Below, in pieces: positions 56,866-64,000 of a stretch of 64,000 nt of DNA (position 1 is its first letter; each line of letters begins with the position of its first letter). Position numbers and translations under genes: made by a program. Source of the stretch: Chloroflexota bacterium (lineage in GTDB: Bacteria > Chloroflexota > UBA11872); contig WTFW01000120.1 of the NCBI GenBank assembly GCA_011523785.1, positions 1 to 64,000 of the forward strand. The letters are read 5' to 3'. The notes under the pieces are model-generated. The model was given only the letters and a program-made list of their open reading frames with translations, was not told the DNA's origin and searched no databases.

Positions 56866-58125
56866 ATGCCTGAATCCGCGCCATGTATGCACCTCGTCCG
56901 CCAGACGTTCGATACCGTCGAGCTGGACGATCTCGAAGGGCACCTGGCCGGTGGCCTGCGCCGACAGCTTGACCAAGCCGCCTTGTCGGCCGGGGCTTCG
57001 GTGGCCATCGCCGTGGGATCGCGCGGCGTCTCGCCGGTCGTAGAGGTTGTGCGGACCCTGGTGAGCGGACTGCGCGAAGCGGGGGTACAACCGTTTGTCG
57101 TCCCCGCCATGGGCAGCCACGGCGGCGGCACGGCCGAGGGACAGGCGTCGGTTCTCGCCGACTACGGGGTCCACGAGCAGAGCGTCGGCGCTCCGGTTCG
57201 AGCGACCATGGAGACTGTGGTACTGGGCAAGACGGCTTCCGGCATCACCGTCCACCTGGACGCCGAGGCCGCGGCGGCCGACGGGGTGATCGTGATTGGC
57301 CGCGTCAAGCCGCACACCGGGTTCCGCGGGCCGATCGAAAGCGGCCTCTGCAAGATGTCCGTCATCGGCATGGGCAATCGCCGCGGCGCCGAGTCATTGC
57401 ACGCTCACCCGCTGGCCACCGGCATACCCGAAGCCGCTGCCCTCACCGTCGCGTCCGGCCACCTGCTCTGCGGTGTTGCGCTGGTCGAAAACGCTTTTGA
57501 CCGGCCGGCCCGCGCCGAGGTCGTGCCCCCGGACGCCTTTCACGCGACCGACGAGGACCTCCTCAAGATCGCCCATAAGCTCATGCCCCGGCTGCCCCTG
57601 GAGAAGCTCGACGGCCTGCTGATCGACCGCATGGGCAAGAACATCTCCGGATCGGGCATGGATCCCAACGTCGTCGGCATGTGGCGGCGCCTGGGCGAGC
57701 TTGACCGCACGCCCGACTATGGCTGGCTGGCTGTCCTGGGCCTTACGCCCGAATCCCACGGCAATGCCGTCGGCATTGGCCTGGCCGATCTCTGCAGCCG
57801 CAAGCTGGCCGACGCCATCGATCACGACGCCCTGGCCATGAACACCCTCACGGCGATGGCGCTGCACGCCGCCAAGGTGCCGCTGACGCTGCCCACCGAC
57901 CGTGCGTGCTACGAAACGGTCCTGCACCTGGCCGCGCGTTCGACCAATCAGCCGCTCCGGATCGGGCGGATCCGCAACACGCTCGATCTCGAGACCTTCT
58001 GGGTCAGCGAGGGCGCGCTCGACGATCTGCCGGGCAGCTGCGAGGTCATCGACCCGGCCAATCCGTTTGGTTTTGATGCCGACGACGCCATCCTCGAAAC
58101 CGGCGCGTTTGAACCGTCCGCCTGA
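56866..58125 (+). CDS. Lactate racemase domain (LarA/DUF2088)-like protein
   Basis: 'VAIAVGSRGVSPVVEVVRTLVSGLREAGVQPFVVPAMGSHGGGTAEGQASVL', 'IGRVKPHTGFRGPIESGLCKM'. Confidence 0.85.
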   Translation: MPESAPCMHLVRQTFDTVELDDLEGHLAGGLRRQLDQAALSAGASVAIAVGSRGVSPVVEVVRTLVSGLREAGVQPFVVPAMGSHGGGTAEGQASVLADYGVHEQSVGAPVRATMETVVLGKTASGITVHLDAEAAAADGVIVIGRVKPHTGFRGPIESGLCKMSVIGMGNRRGAESLHAHPLATGIPEAAALTVASGHLLCGVALVENAFDRPARAEVVPPDAFHATDEDLLKIAHKLMPRLPLEKLDGLLIDRMGKNISGSGMDPNVVGMWRRLGELDRTPDYGWLAVLGLTPESHGNAVGIGLADLCSRKLADAIDHDALAMNTLTAMALHAAKVPLTLPTDRACYETVLHLAARSTNQPLRIGRIRNTLDLETFWVSEGALDDLPGSCEVIDPANPFGFDADDAILETGAFEPSA

Positions 58126-58158
58126 CAGCTCGCGAAAAGATCGGCGGCCGGCTCACGC

Positions 58159-59325
58159 ATGACCATTGGCGGGCGGCGTTCGGTCGTCCCACGCTCCATG
58201 CCGTTCTATTTCACCGTCGGCCTCGTGCTGGCGATACCGGGCCCATCGCTCGAGGCGGTGCGCGCCGACCTCAACCTCTCCTATGTGCTGGTGGTCCTGA
58301 CGTTGATCGTTCCCGCGACTTCGTACGCAACCGGCACGATTGTCGGCGGGTTGGTGGCGGATCGGCTCGGCCGTCGCTTCACGCTTACCACCGGCGTGAC
58401 CCTCTTTGCAATCGGGTTGCTGACGTCCGGCTTCGCGCCGGCGCTGGACGTGTTGCTGCTTGGCGCCTGCCTGAACGGCTTTGGATTTGGTCTGACGGAG
58501 GCCCCGCTCATGGCCACCATTTCGGACGTTGCGGGCGAAGCAACCGGCCGCGCCATGACAATCTCGCAGATGCCCTTTGGCTTCGGCGCGCTTACGGCGC
58601 CGCCGCTGGTCGGCGCGCTGCTGCAAACGCCGATCGGCTGGCGCGGCGGCTATCTCACCGCGGCGCTGTTGGTCATGCTGACGTCGATCATGCTGCTGTC
58701 GGCACGCATTCCGGCCGCTTCCGAGCTTCGCGCCAAAGGTGGCGCCCTGGTCTCCGCCGTCCTGCGTCCCGTGCCAATCCTGCTCGGCTGTGTCGTCGTT
58801 GGCTACTTCAGCATGCAACTCGGGCTTGGCGGATTTCTGGCGGCCTATCTGGAGGCCGAGCATGGTCTCACGCGCTCGCTCGCGGCCACGCTCGTGGCCG
58901 CCTTCTGGTTCGGCATTTCGCTCGGGCGGATCATTGGCGCATGGCTGGCGCTGCGAGTGCAGGCCTACAGCCTGGCCCTTGGCAGCCTGGGACTATCGCT
59001 ACTCTGCGCCGTCGTTGTGGTCGGTGTTCCCCAGCCCGCGGCAATCCTCGCCGCCGCATCGCTGGCCGGCCTGGTGGCCGGTCCGCTGTTTACGACCGTG
59101 GTGGGAATTGGGGTGCGCTACCGCCCGTCGGCATCCGGCATGATTGCCGGATTCATGCTCGCCATGGGTGGCGCGGGATTCGCCGGACTCTCGCTGGCGG
59201 CAGGCGCCGTTGCGGATGCGCTGTCCGTCCGTGCGGCTGTGGCCGCCATGCCGGTCACACTTGGAATCGCCTTTCTCTTGCTGCTGCTTGCGCGCCGGTT
59301 GCACGCGGCCGAGCTGCGATATTGA
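58159..59325 (+). CDS. MFS transporter
   Basis: Polytopic; 'VGGLVADRLGRRFTLTTGV', 'LGACLNGFGFGLTEAPLMATISD'. Confidence 0.9.
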   Translation: MTIGGRRSVVPRSMPFYFTVGLVLAIPGPSLEAVRADLNLSYVLVVLTLIVPATSYATGTIVGGLVADRLGRRFTLTTGVTLFAIGLLTSGFAPALDVLLLGACLNGFGFGLTEAPLMATISDVAGEATGRAMTISQMPFGFGALTAPPLVGALLQTPIGWRGGYLTAALLVMLTSIMLLSARIPAASELRAKGGALVSAVLRPVPILLGCVVVGYFSMQLGLGGFLAAYLEAEHGLTRSLAATLVAAFWFGISLGRIIGAWLALRVQAYSLALGSLGLSLLCAVVVVGVPQPAAILAAASLAGLVAGPLFTTVVGIGVRYRPSASGMIAGFMLAMGGAGFAGLSLAAGAVADALSVRAAVAAMPVTLGIAFLLLLLARRLHAAELRY

Positions 59326-59350
59326 CGGCATCCAGGTCGTTGGACTCCGG

Positions 59351-60550
59351 GTGCGCACGATGATTCTGGCGGCCAGCATGTGGTTCTACGCCGCCGGCGG
59401 CGCCGCCATCAGCGTTTTTGGCCCGTCACTCGAATCGATCAGCGAAGACTTCGGCATCACGTACAGCCAGATCAGCGTGGTCATAACCGTAATCTCCGTC
59501 GGCTTCATTGCCGGGTCGCTGGCTGGCGGTGCGGTGTCTGACCGCTTTGGTCGCCGGGCGGTGATGGTCCCGTCGGCGCTGGGAACGGCCCTGGCCATGT
59601 TCTGGTTTGCCGCCAGCCCCACGTTCGGCTCCCTGCTGGCGGCGGGGTTTCTGATTGGCGCCGGGTTCGGTCCGGGCCTGGCGGCTGCAACAGCGCTCGT
59701 CGCCGACCTGGCTCGCGAGCGCAGCACGCGTGACCTCAACCTGTTCAACACCGCGTTCGCCCTCGGGGCCATCGTGGCGCCGCCGCTCGTGGCAATCTGC
59801 CTTGCGGCGTTTGCCAGCTGGCGAGTGGCCTACGTGGTCGTGGCCGTCTGGTTTGCCACCAGCGGCCTCATGTTCATGCGCTTGTCCTACCCGCCGCGTA
59901 CTGGCGCCGTTCCCCCCGTTCGCGGCGTAGTCAGAGCGCTTGGCTCGCCGGTGTCGATTCTGCTTGGACTGGTCCTGATGCTGTACGTCGGGGTCGAAAT
60001 CGCGTTCGGCGACTTCGGTGCGGCGTTCATGGAACGCGTGCAGGGAATCCCGCGAGCTGCCGCGGCCGCTTCCGTGACGACGTTCTGGATTGGAGTCTTG
60101 CTCGGGCGATTGGTCGTGGCCCGTCTCGTGGGCACCTGGCGTGCGTCGAGCATCGTTCGCTGGTCGCTCGCGCTCGCATTCGGCATGTCGGGATTGGCGG
60201 CGCTGGCGAATTCCGCGCCGCTGGCTGTGCTGGGCTTCGTCCTGACGGGCGCAACGGTCGGGGGCGTCTTTCCAACTGCACTGGGAATCGGCCTGCGTCT
60301 TCGGCCGGAAATGGCCGGATCCCTTGCCGGGGCTCTCACGGCCCTGGCCAGTGTTGGCGGCGCGCTGCTCGCGCCCATGATCGGAGTTGCGTCGGACGCC
60401 GCCGGACCGCGAGGTGGCATGCTGCTCGCGCCGGCCTTCATTTTCGCGGCCATGGTGCTGTTCGAACTCGTACGGGCGCTGCGACGTCGGAACGCGCGCG
60501 CGACGGCCGGCCTCGCGGCGCCGACGGTCAAGGGCTCCATTGATGCCTGA
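59351..60550 (+). CDS. MFS transporter
   Basis: Polytopic; 'GSLAGGAVSDRFGRRAVMVPSALG'; start at GTG 59351 or ATG 59360 rather than track 59144, which overlaps the upstream MFS. Confidence 0.9.
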   Translation: MRTMILAASMWFYAAGGAAISVFGPSLESISEDFGITYSQISVVITVISVGFIAGSLAGGAVSDRFGRRAVMVPSALGTALAMFWFAASPTFGSLLAAGFLIGAGFGPGLAAATALVADLARERSTRDLNLFNTAFALGAIVAPPLVAICLAAFASWRVAYVVVAVWFATSGLMFMRLSYPPRTGAVPPVRGVVRALGSPVSILLGLVLMLYVGVEIAFGDFGAAFMERVQGIPRAAAAASVTTFWIGVLLGRLVVARLVGTWRASSIVRWSLALAFGMSGLAALANSAPLAVLGFVLTGATVGGVFPTALGIGLRLRPEMAGSLAGALTALASVGGALLAPMIGVASDAAGPRGGMLLAPAFIFAAMVLFELVRALRRRNARATAGLAAPTVKGSIDA

Positions 60551-61511
60551 TCAGTCCCGACCGGTTGGCGCAATCGACCTTGGTGGGACCAGCGTGCGCG
60601 CAGCCGTGGTTGACGAGAACGGCGGCATTGCGGGCTTCGTGGCCGGCGCCACGAAAGCGTCCCAGGGCCCTGATGCGGTGATCGATCGCATCGTTGACGT
60701 GCTGCACGACTCGCTGGCCCGTGCGTCCGCCACAACCTCGGACCTCGCAGCCGTCGGAATCGGCGCTCCCGGACCGCTCGACTGGGCCACCGGCGTCATA
60801 CACGAGGCTCCCAACCTGCCAGGCTGGAAGGAAGTCCCGCTGGCGGCACGTATTGGCGATGCGGTTGGCCTACCGGCCTTCCTGGAGAACGATGCCAATG
60901 CCGCGGCGCTGGCCGAGCGCCAGTACGGCGTTGGCCGGGGCGCGCTCAACATGCTCTACATCACCGTCAGCACCGGCGTCGGCGGCGGCCTGATATTGGA
61001 CGGTGAGCTCTGGCACGGCGCCTACGGCAGCGCCGGCGAGTTCGGCCACATGACCGTCGACTTCGACGGCCCGCTGTGCGACTGCGGCAACCGGGGCTGC
61101 ATCGAAGCCATCGCCGCCGGGCCCGACATTGCGGCCTGGGTCGTGGATCAAATCGCCGCTGGGCGCTCCAGCAGTCTCAGCGGCCAGGGCGACCTTTCCG
61201 GCCGCGATGTGGTCGAAGCCGCGCAAGAGGGCGATGCGCTCGCCGTGAGCGCCCTGGAACGGGCGGGACGCGCCGTCGGCTTTGGCGTCATCAACGTCGC
61301 CCACCTCGTCAACCTGGACACGGTGGTCATCGGCGGCGGCATTGCCAACGCGGGCGACCTCCTGTTCGATTCGATCCGGACTACCGTGCGCGAGCATCTC
61401 CTGGAGAGCACCGCACCGAACCTGCGGCTCGAACCCTGGTCGCTGGGCGAAAACGTGGGTCTACTTGGGGCGGCTGCCGCTGCCCGCTCGCGTTTGCAGG
61501 GTGGCGTCTAG
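60543..61511 (+). CDS. ROK family kinase/glucokinase
   Basis: 'VGAIDLGGTSVRAAVVDENGG', 'LENDANAAALAERQYGVGRG', zinc motif 'CDCGNRGCIEAIAAG'. ATG 60543 overlaps the MFS stop. Confidence 0.94.
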   Translation: MPDQSRPVGAIDLGGTSVRAAVVDENGGIAGFVAGATKASQGPDAVIDRIVDVLHDSLARASATTSDLAAVGIGAPGPLDWATGVIHEAPNLPGWKEVPLAARIGDAVGLPAFLENDANAAALAERQYGVGRGALNMLYITVSTGVGGGLILDGELWHGAYGSAGEFGHMTVDFDGPLCDCGNRGCIEAIAAGPDIAAWVVDQIAAGRSSSLSGQGDLSGRDVVEAAQEGDALAVSALERAGRAVGFGVINVAHLVNLDTVVIGGGIANAGDLLFDSIRTTVREHLLESTAPNLRLEPWSLGENVGLLGAAAAARSRLQGGV

Positions 61512-63038
61512 GGCACTTCCCCAGGCCGGCAGGTAGTCCGACGCCGGGTTGTTCGTAATCCGCTGCAGGTCCGTCCCGTCGACCCGAACGGTATAGATCT
61601 CCCAGTTGGCGTCCCGGTAGCTCGCAAAGGCGATCTTCGCGCCGTCCGGCGAAAACACCGGATTCCAGTCAGGCGCCGGGTGCGTGGTCAGCCGTATCTC
61701 GTTCGACCCGTCCGCGTCCGCCACAAATACATCAAACGCGTCGCCCACCCAGCGCGCAAAGGTAATCAGCGTGCCGTCCGGGGAAAACGAAGGATCGCGC
61801 CCGCTGCTGATCACCGAGCGCGTCCGCAAAGGATTGGCAAGGTCCACCGTCACGATGTCGGAGCCGCTGGTAAAGATCAGTTGCGTGCCGTCTGGCGACC
61901 ATGCGGGGTAGCAGAGAAACCCGGCTTGATCCCCGATAATCCGCTGGTCGGAGCCGTCCGCGAACATGGTGTAAATCTCACTCTCGCCGCTGCGTGTGCT
62001 GGCAAACACCAGGCGCTCGCCATCCGGCGACCACCAGGCCTCCCAGTCCGTGGCGGTGGTGTTCGTCAGTTGCTGTGGGTTCCCACCGTCGCTGTCCGCC
62101 ACAAAGACCTGGTACCCCCCGCTTGCAAACGCGGCGTACGCAATCCGCCGCCCGTCGGGCGACCAGTTCGGGCGGCTGGTCAGGCCTCCCGACTGCGTGA
62201 GCTGCGTGAGCTCGGTTCCCGTTGGGGTCATCGACCAGAGATTCCACGCCCCGCTGCGGTTGCTCAGGAACGCCAGCAGCCCCGTCGTTCCGGCCAGGTT
62301 CGGATCGGGAATTGCGGCCGTCGCCTCGGCCGGAATCAGGCCGCCGTCCCGGTAGTCCAATCCGCTGTGAGCAATGAGGACATTGGGCGGGCTGACCGCC
62401 GCTTCGGAGTCAGGGCGCCACAGCCGGAACACCGCGCGCTGCGCCCGCAGTACCACAAGGTCGCCCCGGTCTTCGACGACCACCGGCAGGCCATAGGCAT
62501 CCAGCCAGCGGTCATTGCGAAACCAGCGGCGCTCGATCTCCGGATAACGCTTCAGCATCTCCAGGCGTTCCGCTAAGACTTCGTCAAACGCACGCCCGTC
62601 CGCTTCTCCTGCGTCCGGCGGAACCGGAATGCCGCGCGCGGTTCTCAGCCAGGGGTCCCGCCCGGCCTGGCTGAGCGCGTCGTAGACGTTCAGCAACGTC
62701 ACCCCATCGGCCGCTGTCCATTGCAGGACCGCCTTCTGAAACGTCTGGAGCGTCAGGGGACCTGCCGTCCAGCGGTTGGAAATCGGGTAGCCAAGCTGTC
62801 GAACTCCACCGGCGGACTGAAAAAACGTCCAGAACGGGATGTCGTCCGCGTCGGTCACCTCGAAACCAAGACCGTCGCCCGGTCCGGCCTGCGTATAGAA
62901 CCAGCCCTGGGCGCTAGCCCAATCCGCCGGCGATTCCGCCTGCGCAAACCGGGCTGGGGCAAGAAACACCCCGCCCAGGAGCGCCAGCGCCAGCAGCGCG
63001 CCCCGAATGCTGCGCTGGCGACGGGCGCTAGAGGGCAT
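61461..63038 (-). CDS. Secreted TolB-like beta-propeller (PD40) protein
   Basis: Signal peptide 'GALLALALLGGVFLAPARFAQA'; repeats 'SRPNWSPDGRRIAYAAF', 'WEAWWSPDGERLVFAS', 'CYPAWSPDGTQLIFTS', 'PSFSPDGTLITFA', 'WNPVFSPDGAKIAFASYRD'. Confidence 0.92.
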   Translation of the reverse strand: MPSSARRQRSIRGALLALALLGGVFLAPARFAQAESPADWASAQGWFYTQAGPGDGLGFEVTDADDIPFWTFFQSAGGVRQLGYPISNRWTAGPLTLQTFQKAVLQWTAADGVTLLNVYDALSQAGRDPWLRTARGIPVPPDAGEADGRAFDEVLAERLEMLKRYPEIERRWFRNDRWLDAYGLPVVVEDRGDLVVLRAQRAVFRLWRPDSEAAVSPPNVLIAHSGLDYRDGGLIPAEATAAIPDPNLAGTTGLLAFLSNRSGAWNLWSMTPTGTELTQLTQSGGLTSRPNWSPDGRRIAYAAFASGGYQVFVADSDGGNPQQLTNTTATDWEAWWSPDGERLVFASTRSGESEIYTMFADGSDQRIIGDQAGFLCYPAWSPDGTQLIFTSGSDIVTVDLANPLRTRSVISSGRDPSFSPDGTLITFARWVGDAFDVFVADADGSNEIRLTTHPAPDWNPVFSPDGAKIAFASYRDANWEIYTVRVDGTDLQRITNNPASDYLPAWGSALDATLQTRAGSGSRPK

Positions 63039-63178
63039 GGGGCGACATTGACCGTGGAGGTGGCGGCGGGCACTGTAGCCCACTCGCGCGAATGCGAATG
63101 TAATACGGATTCGATTTCGTGCAAGAATTGGCCCCGCATCCGCGCGGGCGAGTCAGCAATCCCAGGTAGGTAGCCTCA

Positions 63179-64000
63179 ATGGCCGAATATGTGAATCCAG
63201 ACACCCTCGTCGACACCGACTGGGTCGCTGCCCATGGCGGCGACGATGACGTCCGCCTGGTCGAGGTGGATGTCGACACGTCCTCGTACGACTCCGGGCA
63301 CATTCCCGGCGCCGTGGGTTGGAATTGGGAGACGCAGCTTTCCGACGGCATCCGGCGCGACATTGCCTCGCCGGAACAGTGGAAGGAGCTGCTCGAAAGC
63401 TCCGGCATCGCCGCCGACACCCACGTCATTCTGTACGGCGACAACAACAACTGGTTTGCCGCATTTGCCTACTGGCAGTTCAAGATGGGTGGGCACGAGC
63501 GCGTGAGCCTGATGAACGGCGGCCGGCTCAAGTGGGAGCAGGAAGGCCGCGAGTTGACCACCGACGAGACCGTCGTCGAGTCCACCACCTACGAGGCCGG
63601 TGAGGCCGACCCGTCGTTGCGTGTCTTGCAGCCGGATGTCCGCGCCGCGCTTGGCGACGGCTCCACCGTGCTGGTGGACGTGCGTTCGCCCGCCGAGTTC
63701 ACCGGCGAGATCCTGGCTCCGCCGGGCCTCCAGGAACTGTCACAGCGCGGCGGCCACATTCCCGGCGCCGACAACGTGCCCTGGCTAACCGCCGTCAACG
63801 AGGCCGATGGAACATTCAAGTCGGCCGACGAGTTGCTGGAGATTTATGGTCCGCTCGGCGCTACGGGCGATGCACCCGTCATCACCTACTGCCGCATCGG
63901 CGAGCGCTCCGCCCACACCTGGTTCGCGCTGCACGAGTTGCTCGGCGTCGGCAACGTCCGCAACTACGACGGCTCCTGGACGGAGTGGGGCTCGATGATC
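63179..64000 (+). CDS. Two-domain sulfurtransferase (rhodanese), truncated by window end
   Basis: 'MAEYVNPDTLVDTDWVAAH...LVEVDVDTSSYDSGHIPGAVGWNW'; active site 'ITYCRIGERSAHTWFAL'; frame open to position 64000. Confidence 0.92.
   Translation, partial: MAEYVNPDTLVDTDWVAAHGGDDDVRLVEVDVDTSSYDSGHIPGAVGWNWETQLSDGIRRDIASPEQWKELLESSGIAADTHVILYGDNNNWFAAFAYWQFKMGGHERVSLMNGGRLKWEQEGRELTTDETVVESTTYEAGEADPSLRVLQPDVRAALGDGSTVLVDVRSPAEFTGEILAPPGLQELSQRGGHIPGADNVPWLTAVNEADGTFKSADELLEIYGPLGATGDAPVITYCRIGERSAHTWFALHELLGVGNVRNYDGSWTEWGSMI

Overview
This window is a gene-dense, GC-rich bacterial chromosome segment. It is probably from Chloroflexota; that is inferred from gene style only and was not tested. Most of it is ordinary metabolism and information processing: pcrA/uvrD-type helicase, archaeal-type ATP-dependent DNA ligase, ppdK, dnaG, thioredoxin, mobA-like, gdhA, gatCAB, folC/folK, a glycan/lipid glycosyltransferase cluster at about 36-48 kb, an ABC-2 transporter with GT-C-like membrane proteins, two MFS genes, a ROK kinase, a TolB-like propeller and a partial sulfurtransferase. 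Between about 27 and 35 kb there is an accessory stretch: an AT-richer FRG-domain gene, an S1C protease fused to 14 RCC1-like repeats, a DUF899 protein, a BNR sialidase-like protein, two SDRs, and a DUF2335 membrane protein overlapping a small partner. The observations I would follow up first are: (1) three genes whose conserved N-termini can only be reached from CTG codons, each with a Shine-Dalgarno-like GAGG/AAGGA 7-8 nt upstream and two in an identical CTGA stop/start overlap, plus a fourth gene with no canonical start at all; (2) a Gfo/Idh/MocA oxidoreductase with a C-terminal NIL (methionine-sensor-like) domain; (3) the protease with a predicted double seven-bladed RCC1 propeller; (4) an in-frame ~64-aa insertion in the DNA ligase; (5) several perfect inverted repeats in non-coding DNA. 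I do not see one unmistakable new multi-gene system. The non-AUG initiation pattern is the most unusual sequence-level signal. All calls are by reading motifs; no database search was run.
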